This document shows, in pieces, positions 35,933-45,127 of a DNA stretch of 50,045 nucleotides. Numbering within the stretch: the stretch's first letter is position 1; the number at the start of each line of letters is the position of its first letter. The position numbers were made by a program, and so were the translations under genes. The DNA lies in the NCBI RefSeq assembly GCF_030532965.1, contig NZ_JAUNKC010000007.1, positions 1-50,045 on the forward strand, in the 5' to 3' direction. Below the pieces are notes generated by a model. It worked only from the letters and a program-made list of their open reading frames with translations. It had not been told where the DNA came from and made no database searches. This DNA comes from Corynebacterium sp. Lineage in GTDB: Bacteria; Actinomycetota; Actinomycetes; Mycobacteriales; Mycobacteriaceae.

Positions 35933-38900
35933 TATGAGACTAGCGTAGCAGACATTTCAAAGCTCATCGTGGGTGTTGAACGGTAGTTAAGATGGGTCTC
36001 CACCACTATTCGATTCTGGCCGTTTCGCAACACATCAGCCGGAACAGTGATCTCTAACGGATCTGCAATTGCGGTGGTGAGATTGACTGATTTATCGGCG
36101 TAGGAATTGTGGCCTACTGCCCCATCGCCTACCCGCTTCCGGCCGACTTCAACGCCATTGATCTTCACCACGACTCCATCGTCAGCGCGAACCGAGAGCT
36201 TGAGGGTTTTCCTTTCCACTTCGGATAATTCCAGATCACGGGCGAAATAGGCTGTCCGGGCGCGCTGTGCCACTGGTACATCCAATGGCGTGGCCGCATG
36301 TGGATCGCCCCAACCAATCGGGGTGACACCCGTCTGCCAATCCGCTAAATCACCGTCGGTTTGCGGTTCGGCAAGATCGTACCAATACCGCCATTCTGTT
36401 CTTTCAGCGATCACGACATCATTTTGTGGAGCAGGCGGTTGCTCAGGCGCCGGGTTGGCATTCGTGATCCGCAGCATCGCATCAAATGTTAGTGAGGAGC
36501 TGGACCGGTAATTCAGGTGGGTTTCCACCGACACCGTGTTTGTACCCGGAACCAGAAGCGAAGAAGGTATCGCCACTTGAGTCCGCTCTGCGGCCGCCGC
36601 GGTGGCGGATATCGCCTGGGTTGCACGAGTGTCTGGGCTGATGCGTCCATCCGGCATGCGCGTGCGGCTAACCTCGGTACCGTTGACGTAGACCACCGCA
36701 CCGTCGTCCGCGACGTATTCAAGAACTGCCTCGGTAAACGACTTCGGATCGGTCACGGTGAAATCGTGTGCAAACTTCGTGGTAATGGGTCGACTTGAAC
36801 CCCGTGGTGGTGTGATCGTGGTGGCCAGATTGTTGCCACCATAGCCGATAGGTGCCGTTCCGGTTGCCCATTCTGTGCGGTCGAACTCTGGTCGATTCCA
36901 GTTTGCCGTTGGTTCCGGCTGGTCATAGAGGTAAGACCAGGTGGCTCCTTGATCGATGAGGAAAGGAGATGCTCCGCCTTCACCGGGGGTAAAGACTGGA
37001 GTCGATGCAGAGCGATTACCAGCTGCGTCGACAGCACGAACAAAGTACCGGTCATCGCCGCCGCGGGGCACGGTGACGCTTGGGGTCGTAGCGGTAGCTA
37101 TAACCCGGTCATCGCGCAGGATGTCGTAGGAAACTGCGTCGGCGACCGTTTCCCACCGCAAGTCGACGGACGTGTCGGTGGTCGCACCTGCCCGCAATGA
37201 GCTTGGGGTTTCTGGTGCAACCGCGTCGCGGGCAGGATACCGCACCCAACCGCCATTCCACTGGGCGGCATTCGGTGAGGTGCGCGAGCCGACGAAATCG
37301 CCACCGACCCACAAGGCACCGTCTGAGGCGAGGAATAGGCTCCATGCACCAGCATTATTCGAGCGCAACATGTACGGGGAGAATTGCCCTAATTGCGCGC
37401 CAGTTTTCGCATCCCAGGCACCGACCCATTGGATGTTGTCTACTTTGGTCCATTCCCGATTCAGTGCTGGCCATGTATACGAGTTTTCGTACACGCTATC
37501 CGAGCAGTGGCAGCCTGCGTAGACGATGTCGCCGTTTGTTGCGATCGCCTGCAAATCGCCGCCGATGTTCTTGGTAATGGAACCAGACACCCGATTGAGG
37601 TTGTGGCGATCGTAGCCGAATAGGTTGTGTTCGGAACCACCGACGAAAAGCAATTCGCCGGAATCGTCGATAGCTTGCTGGTAATTCTTACGGCTTGGGG
37701 TACTGCCCACGAATTCGAAACCAGGCACGACGGGTGCTCCCGCCTCGGTGGAGATGATGGCTGCATTTGAGGCATGGGTGCCGCTGGATTTTGTGAAGTA
37801 GCCTGCGGCATAGAACCTATCCCCAGCAGGTGAGGTATCGATGTCGACGACCGTGCCGTTGAATTCGGGGTTCCAGGATCGGTCCGGGTTTCCATCAAGC
37901 CGGACCCGGCCAGCGGCGCGGGCGTATACGTTGTTTACCCGGTTGGACGATAGGTGCGTGAAGTTGCCGCCGATGTAGACGAAGTCGCCAGAAACGGACA
38001 AGGATGTCACGCTGACGATGCCGGAGGACAGGCGGCTGGAAACCTGGAGTGTCCAGTTGGGGTCGATAGCGCCGGTATTTGGATCGACTGCAACCGTTCC
38101 GACGTGGCGTTCGCCGTTGGCGGTTTTGAAATCACCGCCGATCAGGAGCCGACCATCGGGTAATGCAGCTAGTGATTTCACTTGGTTATCAAGCGTAAGG
38201 CTAAACGATTCGCGAAGATCGCCGGTGGTTTTATCGAAAGCGGCCACCGCAGTACGAGGCACCTTGGTGCCGGTGGACCGTTGCTCCGCATGGGTGAAAT
38301 TTCCACCCACGTAGACCGTGTCGCCGATTTCGGCGAATGCTTGAACCGGTGAGTTCCCCTCGGCTTTGCGGCCGTTCAGGTTTCCCGTCACACCCCAGGT
38401 GGTGCGGGCGGCGAAGTTAGCTGCCAACGCACGATCCACTATCGCCGGGGTTCCGCTGTCCGGAATCTGCTCAAAGTTGTTAGAGGAGATTTCCGGGCGA
38501 ATGTAGAGTTCGGCGTATGGCAGTGGCGCTAGCCCATTGGTGCTCCACAGGTAGCTTGAAGGCGATTCGTTACCACCCGCTGCCGACCTGCCGTAGCCGA
38601 AACCCATGTGATACTTGCGGGTATGGGACATGGCTAGATCCATCGCATACCAGGCGGAATCGTGACCGAACTGGTTGGACATGGCACCGCTTGTTTGCCA
38701 GAAGGACTCATTAAACCGGTAAGTGGCGATGTCGTCAGATGCAAGCGCCCACGTCCACTCCCGCATTTTGGTCGGCCGCATATCGACGGTTTGCCAATCG
38801 GTACCGCGTTGATTGGTTGCGCGCACGACCCGCATGCCGTCGGTAAGCGAATTGACCGGGGTTCCGCCAAGCAAGCCGTTAATCGTCGCGGTAGACAATT

Positions 38901-39258
38901 GCACGGTAGCAAAATCTTCCGTGCTGCGGTTGCGGCTATGCAACGCACTTGGGTTGCCCTTTCCGTCTGGGTACCGGTCCCAGCCTTCACGACCCCGACC
39001 GATGAGAACCCAGCCGCCACCACTCATCTCCTGATCGCAGAAAAATTGCTGGGGTGCGCGCATCTGTGGCGTTAGCAGCCAGTACGTACCGGTGCGGCTT
39101 TGGGGGAACCGCTGTTTAATCTCCCAACACGAACCGGCAGCCGTAGCTTCGGTTCGACCATCCCGAACACCGACAGGTTCTGCGGCGACAGCCAAGGTTC
39201 CGGGGAACAGACACAAGACGCTAAATAACAAGGCCAACAGGCCGCGATTCCGAAGCAC
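35932..39258 (-). CDS. Large secreted protein with fibrinogen-like, propeller and paired C-terminal modules
   Basis: About 1,108 residues from the GTG at 39258 (AAGG 8 nt ahead; a GTG at 39267 also exists). A signal peptide ends near LAVAAE. A fibrinogen-like domain follows (about 40-265): CWEIKQRFP, GTYWLLTP, FFCDQEMSGGGWVLIGRG. Residues about 290-690 hold repeated blade-like units (VYVGGNFTH, LLIGGDFKT, VYIGGNFTHLSS, LFVGGSEHN), fitting a beta-propeller. A fibronectin-III-like unit (about 690-775) comes next. Two related C-terminal modules (about 785-950 and 960-1108) each have WxYxYD, DDGxVVxxNG and end in VETHLNYRS. No sorting signal or final helix is seen. It lies between wzx and wecG in the glycan locus, suggesting a glycan-binding or structural role. 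Confidence 0.85.
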   Translation of the reverse strand: MLRNRGLLALLFSVLCLFPGTLAVAAEPVGVRDGRTEATAAGSCWEIKQRFPQSRTGTYWLLTPQMRAPQQFFCDQEMSGGGWVLIGRGREGWDRYPDGKGNPSALHSRNRSTEDFATVQLSTATINGLLGGTPVNSLTDGMRVVRATNQRGTDWQTVDMRPTKMREWTWALASDDIATYRFNESFWQTSGAMSNQFGHDSAWYAMDLAMSHTRKYHMGFGYGRSAAGGNESPSSYLWSTNGLAPLPYAELYIRPEISSNNFEQIPDSGTPAIVDRALAANFAARTTWGVTGNLNGRKAEGNSPVQAFAEIGDTVYVGGNFTHAEQRSTGTKVPRTAVAAFDKTTGDLRESFSLTLDNQVKSLAALPDGRLLIGGDFKTANGERHVGTVAVDPNTGAIDPNWTLQVSSRLSSGIVSVTSLSVSGDFVYIGGNFTHLSSNRVNNVYARAAGRVRLDGNPDRSWNPEFNGTVVDIDTSPAGDRFYAAGYFTKSSGTHASNAAIISTEAGAPVVPGFEFVGSTPSRKNYQQAIDDSGELLFVGGSEHNLFGYDRHNLNRVSGSITKNIGGDLQAIATNGDIVYAGCHCSDSVYENSYTWPALNREWTKVDNIQWVGAWDAKTGAQLGQFSPYMLRSNNAGAWSLFLASDGALWVGGDFVGSRTSPNAAQWNGGWVRYPARDAVAPETPSSLRAGATTDTSVDLRWETVADAVSYDILRDDRVIATATTPSVTVPRGGDDRYFVRAVDAAGNRSASTPVFTPGEGGASPFLIDQGATWSYLYDQPEPTANWNRPEFDRTEWATGTAPIGYGGNNLATTITPPRGSSRPITTKFAHDFTVTDPKSFTEAVLEYVADDGAVVYVNGTEVSRTRMPDGRISPDTRATQAISATAAAAERTQVAIPSSLLVPGTNTVSVETHLNYRSSSSLTFDAMLRITNANPAPEQPPAPQNDVVIAERTEWRYWYDLAEPQTDGDLADWQTGVTPIGWGDPHAATPLDVPVAQRARTAYFARDLELSEVERKTLKLSVRADDGVVVKINGVEVGRKRVGDGAVGHNSYADKSVNLTTAIADPLEITVPADVLRNGQNRIVVETHLNYRSTPTMSFEMSATLVS

Positions 39259-39304
39259 GTAAAACACCTTAAAATGCTTATTTAAGACTTAAAATTTTTA
39301 GTCA

Positions 39305-39348
39305 GGAACTTCATCATTACACAGGCGTAGTTTTAAAAACGAAGTTCC
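39305..39348 (-). terminator. Inverted repeat between wzx and the large secreted-protein gene
   Basis: GGAACTTC at 39305-39312 and GAAGTTCC at 39341-39348 are perfect 8-bp arms with a 28-nt loop. On the minus strand TGACTAAAAATTTT follows. It may end wzx transcripts or act in the leader of the next gene. Confidence 0.4.
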
Positions 39349-39472
39349 AAAAAACGCCGATTTTCTACTTGCCCCCTCGCGTCGATCTTTTGGACCAATT
39401 CCGCATGAAAATGCCAGAAGCACCCATGCTACGCCGGGGGTAGTAAAAAGTTTGATGTAGCACTGTTTTTGC

Positions 39473-40960
39473 TTATCGACGCGACCGCAACATCTCCACC
39501 AGCCCATCAACATGCACCGCACTACGCCATACCCGACACGCTGCTAACCATGCAATTCCACCGACAACAACAGTAGCCAAAAATGCAAGAGCAGTCTGCC
39601 CCGCAACCGCGACCGCGATCGCCGCCGGAATTCCAAATGTGACCCCCACAATACCTAACGGGATCACGATTTCAGTCAGTTCCGCCCGAATATTCAAAAA
39701 CACTCGCACCTCGATCGCGGCGAGGAGGGCGTCGACAAGCATACTCAACGCCCACACGGCGGCCGCGCCAACAATGCCGTAATGCGGCAATACCAGCAGG
39801 TTACCGACAATATTAATCGCTAAAACCAACGCTTTGTTTACCGCAGCCCAACCGCTGCGGCCGCTCATAATTAGAAGCGAATGAATATTCCCAGCCATAA
39901 ACGTCAACATCATTCCGACCGCGAGGATGCTTAAAACCGCAGCACCCGAGACAAACTCGGGCCCTAACAGCGCCAAAAATACCGGCGAGAACACAGCCAG
40001 GAGCACGTATGCGGGCGACGCAATCAGTACCAGCCACATCGTGGCCGTCACATACAGATCCCGCACCTGCTCGGTTTTAGCTTGATGCAGCAACGACGAG
40101 AATTTCGGCGACACCACCACGCGCAGCGCAGCGTCCACCACCAAACCGGCCTGAATAAACCGCGCCGCGCCGCCATAAACACCCGCCGCCTCGTCGCTGA
40201 CCAGCCACCCCACCAGCAGCACATCCACCCAGATCAACGCCTGTTCCAACCCTGCCGACAGGGTACGTGGTGCCGCAAAACCCGCGATCGTTCGCCACTG
40301 GTCGCGGCTCGGCAGCACCACGCCGCGAGTCCCCTCCTCAAGGCGATGTATATGGCGCGACACCAAAACTCCTGCAACCAGCACCAATAATGCCAACGGC
40401 AGCGCCCACGCGACCGCCACCACCACGATCGAACCGGTAGCCACAGCAGCCACGGCCACCAGCGGCGGCCGCAGCGCGGGCAGAGCGACGTTAGACACCA
40501 AAACGTATTCCGTCACCGAACCCAGCGCACGTAAAACGGCTGACGCTATGAGGAACAACGCGCCCACTGGCACAAAAACCATAAGAACCCTAATGGTATC
40601 GGAGACGGTATCGTCCCAGATTAACGGTGCGATCGCCTCCAGCACTCCCACTAAAACAACGCTTGCCGCAAGCGCTGCCAGCACAAAAGCGGTAATCGTG
40701 GATCGGATCTTATCCGGGGAATCCAGTTTTAGGCGAGGTAATAGATAAATCGCGGTGGAATCAAGCCCGAGCTTTGCAAACGCCAACACCATGGCAAACA
40801 CACCCGTGGCCTGAAAAATCACCCCCGCCCCGTGGGCGCCCATCAGTCGGGAAAATACGATTGTCAGGACAAAGCCCAGTAACGCGCTCGTCGCGGAACC
40901 TAAGAAACTAATCATTCCGCCACGTGCCAAGTCGCGGCGCTGAGTCATATTATCTTTCAT
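39473..40960 (-). CDS. Wzx-like polysaccharide flippase
   Basis: Moves lipid-linked glycan units across the membrane. The 495-residue protein has 12-14 predicted helices. The N-terminal signature is typical of the polysaccharide-transport branch of the MOP superfamily (GGMISFLGSATSALLGFVLTIVFSRLMG, then GVIFQATGVFAMVLAFAKLGLD). The start may be the ATG at 40960 or the one at 40948, neither with a perfect binding site. It is divergent from the lipoprotein gene and precedes the large secreted-protein gene on the same strand. Confidence 0.9.
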   Translation of the reverse strand: MKDNMTQRRDLARGGMISFLGSATSALLGFVLTIVFSRLMGAHGAGVIFQATGVFAMVLAFAKLGLDSTAIYLLPRLKLDSPDKIRSTITAFVLAALAASVVLVGVLEAIAPLIWDDTVSDTIRVLMVFVPVGALFLIASAVLRALGSVTEYVLVSNVALPALRPPLVAVAAVATGSIVVVAVAWALPLALLVLVAGVLVSRHIHRLEEGTRGVVLPSRDQWRTIAGFAAPRTLSAGLEQALIWVDVLLVGWLVSDEAAGVYGGAARFIQAGLVVDAALRVVVSPKFSSLLHQAKTEQVRDLYVTATMWLVLIASPAYVLLAVFSPVFLALLGPEFVSGAAVLSILAVGMMLTFMAGNIHSLLIMSGRSGWAAVNKALVLAINIVGNLLVLPHYGIVGAAAVWALSMLVDALLAAIEVRVFLNIRAELTEIVIPLGIVGVTFGIPAAIAVAVAGQTALAFLATVVVGGIAWLAACRVWRSAVHVDGLVEMLRSRR

Positions 40961-41052
40961 CTCTACCCGATTTCATGTGGTGAATATAAAAACAAACAAT
41001 GGTCGGTGTTAACATGTGCTCAGTTACAACTTAACCTCATGACTGGAGAACC

Positions 41053-41610
41053 ATGAACAAAAAAATGGCGGCGTTAATAGGTATTTTGCTACCTGCGATC
41101 ACGGTAGCCGCCTGCGATGATACTGCACCAGCTCCGGAAGCGGAATCGACTAAAACTTCGACAACAGCAACGACAACCACAACAATCGCAGCACCCGAAC
41201 CAACCCAGACCGGAGCGTTGGATGCCGATTTAGCAAACCGCATTCTCCGGAGCACCTGGAGCAGCCTTGCAGATCCCACCACGGAAGTCGATCTCTCCCA
41301 AATTCTCACCGAGACAGCCCTAGAAGACATCGAAAACCAGCGGTTAGAGTGGGCAACCAATGAATTCCGGCAAGAAGGCAACGCCAACATCGTGAACACC
41401 ACGATCGAACCGGGCGAGACCCCAGACACCGCCATCGCTCGGGTATGCATCGACGCCACCCGCGTGGAAGTGCTCGACGAGAACGGCAGCACCGTCAACG
41501 ATGACATTCCGAAGGAAGAGCAGCGTTCGCTCATGATTGCAGTATTTTCGCTTGACGACGGCGTCTGGAAGCTGGCGGAACAACAATTCCCGGACGATCC
41601 GCGCTGTTAA
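41053..41610 (+). CDS. Lipoprotein of unknown function
   Basis: 185 residues with an N-terminal lipoprotein signal (lipobox ITVAAC, Cys at 21). A Thr/Ala/Pro linker (about 22-55) and a ~130-residue acidic domain follow, with Cys in ARVCIDATRV and a C-terminal Cys. GGAG lies 4 nt ahead of the ATG. The domain layout recalls small SnoaL/NTF2-like envelope lipoproteins (FSLDDGVWKLAEQQ near the end), which is only a guess. Its 3' end overlaps the convergent polymerase gene by 80 nt. Surrounded by glycan genes, it may help at the outer face of the membrane. Confidence 0.8.
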   Translation: MNKKMAALIGILLPAITVAACDDTAPAPEAESTKTSTTATTTTTIAAPEPTQTGALDADLANRILRSTWSSLADPTTEVDLSQILTETALEDIENQRLEWATNEFRQEGNANIVNTTIEPGETPDTAIARVCIDATRVEVLDENGSTVNDDIPKEEQRSLMIAVFSLDDGVWKLAEQQFPDDPRC

Positions 41611-42832
41611 CCACAGTATCATTGCGCAAAATCAAACCCACCGCCACCATGGTCACCATAATCCCCGTCATCATGCCGTAATACGTGGTTTCGACAATGG
41701 TGGCGGCCAAGACACCGCCCAATACCGCCCCCACGGGATCCGTCCGCTGCATCGAAAGCAGAAACAGGACGATGAAAAAGACCATAAAGAGCAGCAGGCC
41801 AACAAAACCGTGGGAATACAGCACCGTCCAAAGCTGCCCCTGGGTGCCCATCGACGGCAACCACGGCACCGCCGCCGGGCGCGGCGAACCGTAGCCGAAC
41901 AGCGGCGAATCCACCACCGCATAGAACGTGCTTAAATACAGCTCCCCCCGGTCGGCGGTCGAATTGGTCACCTCAACGCGTTCGAAAAACGCAGCCGCGG
42001 CCGGGGAAAAATACCAGATTACCGTCGCCAAGACGCCCGATACGCCATAACCGATGACCTGGTTTATCTGGCCGCGTCGAATAGCTTGGATCGCTACCCA
42101 CAGCGCAACCACGCCCAGGCCGATAAACATGCCCCGGTTCAAGGTGCTCAGCGCCGGATAAATACTTAGCACCACCACCGTGATGATCCACCACCGCCGC
42201 CGTGTATGCCACGCCAGCCACAGGTGTAAAAGCGCGAACGGCAACACCAAAGAATAGACATTGCCCCAGGTATTTGCATATAAAAACGGTGCCGCGGGCC
42301 GCACCGCCTGTGGAATCCACGCGTCCGCCTTCCACTGAGTGGTGCGGCGGACGATCATATCGCCGATCAAATCATTTCGGGCCAAAACCTCCGGCATAAT
42401 CCAGGCCATGGGGGTCCGGATCGACAGCTCCGGCAAGGCCAAAGCAAGGTACCCGCACGCCGTCATACCAGCGAGAAACCACACCATAGCCCCGGACACC
42501 CGCCACACGGTGACGTGACGCCGGGCGTTGAAGACATAGAGAGCGAACACCGTGGCGGAGCCATAGAGCAGAAGCCGATAGAGTGCGCCCAATAACCGCC
42601 CCGGGGTATCCGTCATCGGTAGCGATGCAACCACCCACAGTAAAAACAACAGCCACACCAACATCACGGTGGGAAGCCGAAGTCCCCGCACCCCAATCCA
42701 GGCAGCTACCATGATCAGGGCGGCGAGGATCCAAACAAAGTCGCCGATGCCGAGCACCCACCACAACGCATAGGCGGCAAACGGAAGTACTATCGGCCAG
42801 GCGGGCAACCGGTTACAAGCTTCGGCTTTCAC
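41531..42832 (-). CDS. Wzy-like polysaccharide polymerase / O-antigen ligase family
   Basis: Polymerises lipid-linked repeat units outside the membrane, or ligates the chain. From the GTG at 42832 (GTGA overlap with the GT2 stop) it has about 433 residues and some 11-12 helices. The long external loop (about 180-200 and 300-350) contains RGELYLSTFYAVVDSPLFGYGSP, typical of the Wzy_C family. The final ~25 residues are basic and lie in the part overlapping the lipoprotein gene on the other strand. Starts further upstream to 42898 are less likely. Confidence 0.88.
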   Translation of the reverse strand: MKAEACNRLPAWPIVLPFAAYALWWVLGIGDFVWILAALIMVAAWIGVRGLRLPTVMLVWLLFLLWVVASLPMTDTPGRLLGALYRLLLYGSATVFALYVFNARRHVTVWRVSGAMVWFLAGMTACGYLALALPELSIRTPMAWIMPEVLARNDLIGDMIVRRTTQWKADAWIPQAVRPAAPFLYANTWGNVYSLVLPFALLHLWLAWHTRRRWWIITVVVLSIYPALSTLNRGMFIGLGVVALWVAIQAIRRGQINQVIGYGVSGVLATVIWYFSPAAAAFFERVEVTNSTADRGELYLSTFYAVVDSPLFGYGSPRPAAVPWLPSMGTQGQLWTVLYSHGFVGLLLFMVFFIVLFLLSMQRTDPVGAVLGGVLAATIVETTYYGMMTGIMVTMVAVGLILRNDTVVNSADRPGIVVPPASRRRRQAKILQS

Positions 42833-43953
42833 GAGCGCAACCACCGTTGCCGCAGATACAGCGCAGGACCTAACACGAATCCGCCTATTTCCAACCAAGT
42901 CAACAGCCGGGGAGCCTCTCCAGCCATGCGCTCAGAGCTGGGCGCGACCCGCGCTAACACCTGCGGAACTCGTTTCAACAACGCCGCCACAGTGCGTGGC
43001 TTATGGAAGACTGTTTTTAGCAACAAGGCCGACATGCCAGTTCCATTGCCGTAGATTTGTTTCTTCAGCCCGGCCATATCGCGGCGATGAACGTGGTGGA
43101 CTATCGCATCCGGCGTGTAGGCGATGCTGAGGCCAGCAGCAATCACCCGGGCAAAGGCGTCAAGGTCTTCCCCACCGTTGGTGAATGTTCCGGCCCCTAA
43201 ATTGGTGTCGAAGGTGGTTAAGATTTCCCGGCGAAATGCCATATTCACCCCGGCGCCGACCCTAGCAGTGGTGACTGGGTATAGCGGGCCGCCGACCGAC
43301 ATCGGTGTCGTCAGATCCCACATGATCGGTTCGAGGTGTTGAGGAAAACCCCCGCGCGCCTCGAAATAGCGTTGCGACGGTGTTTGTAGTTCTTTCGGAA
43401 AAACGGGGCCAGTAACGCCCGCCACCGGGAGAGAGGCGAAAACATCGAGGATTTCGGCAAGCCAATGCGGATCGGTGATGGCGTCGTCGTCAGTAAACGC
43501 CACGATCTCCCCCGTTGCGGCTCGCAATCCCCGGTTGCGCGCATGGGATAGTCCTTTTGTCGGTTCCGCCACGATCGTCACATCAAGATCCGATAGCAGT
43601 CGCTGGGTGTCGCCGGAATCCGGATCATTGTCCACAACGATAACGTCGAAATGGCGGTGAGTCTGGTTCAAAGCGGCGGTGACGGCGTCGACAAGCAACG
43701 GCGTCTTCCCCAATGTGGAAATAACAATGCTGGCGGTAAGCTCGGCCCCCGAGCCGCGAACCCACTCGCGCTGTGGCGTAGCCGCGGGGCAGGCGGCCAC
43801 CGCGCGGTCAACAATGTGGTCGGTACCAGACAGTTCCACATAACCTATCGTCCGCCCAGAGTCGCGCACCACGATCCGCGCCCCGTCGGTCGAACCCGCA
43901 CCAGACAGCACCGTCAACGTACGCGATGGGCGATCCACAATGCCGATAATCAT
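42829..43953 (-). CDS. GT2 glycosyltransferase with N-terminal extension
   Basis: Adds a sugar to the glycan repeat unit in the cytosol. The GT-A core begins near residue 70 (ASIVISTLGKTPLLVDAVTAALNQ), with DVIVVDNDPDSGD, nucleotide-metal motif FTDDDAITDP and acceptor-region EDLDAFARVIAAG. A ~65-residue N-terminal domain (MIIGIVDRPSRTL) of unknown role precedes it. 374 residues in total. It overlaps wzz by 4 nt (ATGA) and wzy by 4 nt (GTGA), so these three are translationally coupled. Confidence 0.9.
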   Translation of the reverse strand: MIIGIVDRPSRTLTVLSGAGSTDGARIVVRDSGRTIGYVELSGTDHIVDRAVAACPAATPQREWVRGSGAELTASIVISTLGKTPLLVDAVTAALNQTHRHFDVIVVDNDPDSGDTQRLLSDLDVTIVAEPTKGLSHARNRGLRAATGEIVAFTDDDAITDPHWLAEILDVFASLPVAGVTGPVFPKELQTPSQRYFEARGGFPQHLEPIMWDLTTPMSVGGPLYPVTTARVGAGVNMAFRREILTTFDTNLGAGTFTNGGEDLDAFARVIAAGLSIAYTPDAIVHHVHRRDMAGLKKQIYGNGTGMSALLLKTVFHKPRTVAALLKRVPQVLARVAPSSERMAGEAPRLLTWLEIGGFVLGPALYLRQRWLRS

Positions 43954-45125
43954 GCTTTAATGCCCTTCTTCGCATCGACCACAATGATTCCGATGAGCGA
44001 GACGTTAATGGCCTCAATGTCCGAAACGAATTGCTGCAAATCAACCTTGTGCCAATTCAACGGAACCACCAACACCGCCGATTGAACGCCAGCTAATTCC
44101 CGCAGCACCTGAGCCCGATTATTGTTCACATCGATCATGGTCGCCACCGTCGACTGCGATAATGCCGCCGCGGCTGCCATCGCATCCGAAGCAGACCAAT
44201 CCACGATGATGGCAAGCGAATCGTCATCCTTCTTCGCATATCGCAGCAGTTCAGCCGCCAAATCCCACCGCGTCTTATCACCCACGCTGGCGATTGGCCG
44301 CCACACCGGGGCGTCAAGCAGCTCTTCCAGATCCTCCGGCTCCAGCGGGCGCCGCGCCGCGACATGTCGAACCAGTGCCAAAACAATACCTAGGAACATG
44401 CCGCTGAGCAGGCCCAGCGCCAAGATTTTGCTTTTCGACGGATTCGTGTCCACCAAATTCTCTTTGGCGGGAGTAATCACCTGGCCGGATTCAACCGAAA
44501 CATCATTCCACGTGGTACGACGCTGTTGCAGCGCCTGGATCGCCAACCGGACTGTGTCAATCCGAACCGTCACCGACGTGTTGTAGCTGTCCTGCACCTG
44601 CAGCAGCCGCTCCAGTTCCAGCTCACTTTCCTTGATCTGGCGGTCAATCGATTTGACCACGCTTTCGATGCGATCAATAACCAAGGACGAACGCACATCC
44701 AAATACGCCCGCGCCAACTGGTCCGCACCTTCAACCGCGCGCTGTTGGTCGGTATCCGTATAAGCAATCCGCAGCACCGTACCGTCTGGGTCACCGGTGA
44801 CCGAGATGCCTTCCATCAACATCTCGCTGGTCCAGTTGTCCCCCAGATACGCCGCCGCCAATTGCGCCGTGCTTGACGACGCCGCCAGCTGCCGCTCCGT
44901 TGACAAGTCAACCAAACTGGAGGCTGAACGCCCCTCCGTTACCGGTTCCGAACTCACTGCGGTGATATTGACCTCGGCGGTACCCGTGTACGTCGTCGGA
45001 ACCACCAGGAGATAACCAACCGCAATAACCAAACCCGCGACGGTACCAACCAGGACCCACATGCCCCGCTTCAGTACGATACGAAGCAACGCAGCAAAAC
45101 CAATAGAGCCATGTTCCTGATTCAT
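43950..45125 (-). CDS. Wzz-like polysaccharide co-polymerase with a kinase-like tail lacking Walker A
   Basis: Controls chain length or export. 391 residues: first helix MWVLVGTVAGLVIAVGYLLVV, external coiled-coil domain (about 45-225), second helix ILALGLLSGMFLGIVLALV (about 233-251), and a cytosolic C-terminal domain (about 265-391). The tail resembles the fold of BY-kinases (LEELLDAPVWRPIASVGD, LAIIVDWSASDAMAAAAALSQS, VATMIDVNNNRAQVL, VVVPLNWHKVDLQQFV). The position where a Walker A loop would be reads DWSASDAMAA, so ATP binding is unlikely. No Tyr cluster is at the end. It follows the GT2 at 45128 by 2 nt. Confidence 0.85.
   Translation of the reverse strand: MNQEHGSIGFAALLRIVLKRGMWVLVGTVAGLVIAVGYLLVVPTTYTGTAEVNITAVSSEPVTEGRSASSLVDLSTERQLAASSSTAQLAAAYLGDNWTSEMLMEGISVTGDPDGTVLRIAYTDTDQQRAVEGADQLARAYLDVRSSLVIDRIESVVKSIDRQIKESELELERLLQVQDSYNTSVTVRIDTVRLAIQALQQRRTTWNDVSVESGQVITPAKENLVDTNPSKSKILALGLLSGMFLGIVLALVRHVAARRPLEPEDLEELLDAPVWRPIASVGDKTRWDLAAELLRYAKKDDDSLAIIVDWSASDAMAAAAALSQSTVATMIDVNNNRAQVLRELAGVQSAVLVVPLNWHKVDLQQFVSDIEAINVSLIGIIVVDAKKGIKA
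44430..44440 (-). repeat. CGTCGAAAAGC word, copy 11
   Basis: Exact 11-mer in the wzz-like gene, read there as Pro-Ser-Lys-Ser. Confidence 0.7.
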
Positions 45126-45127
45126 AA

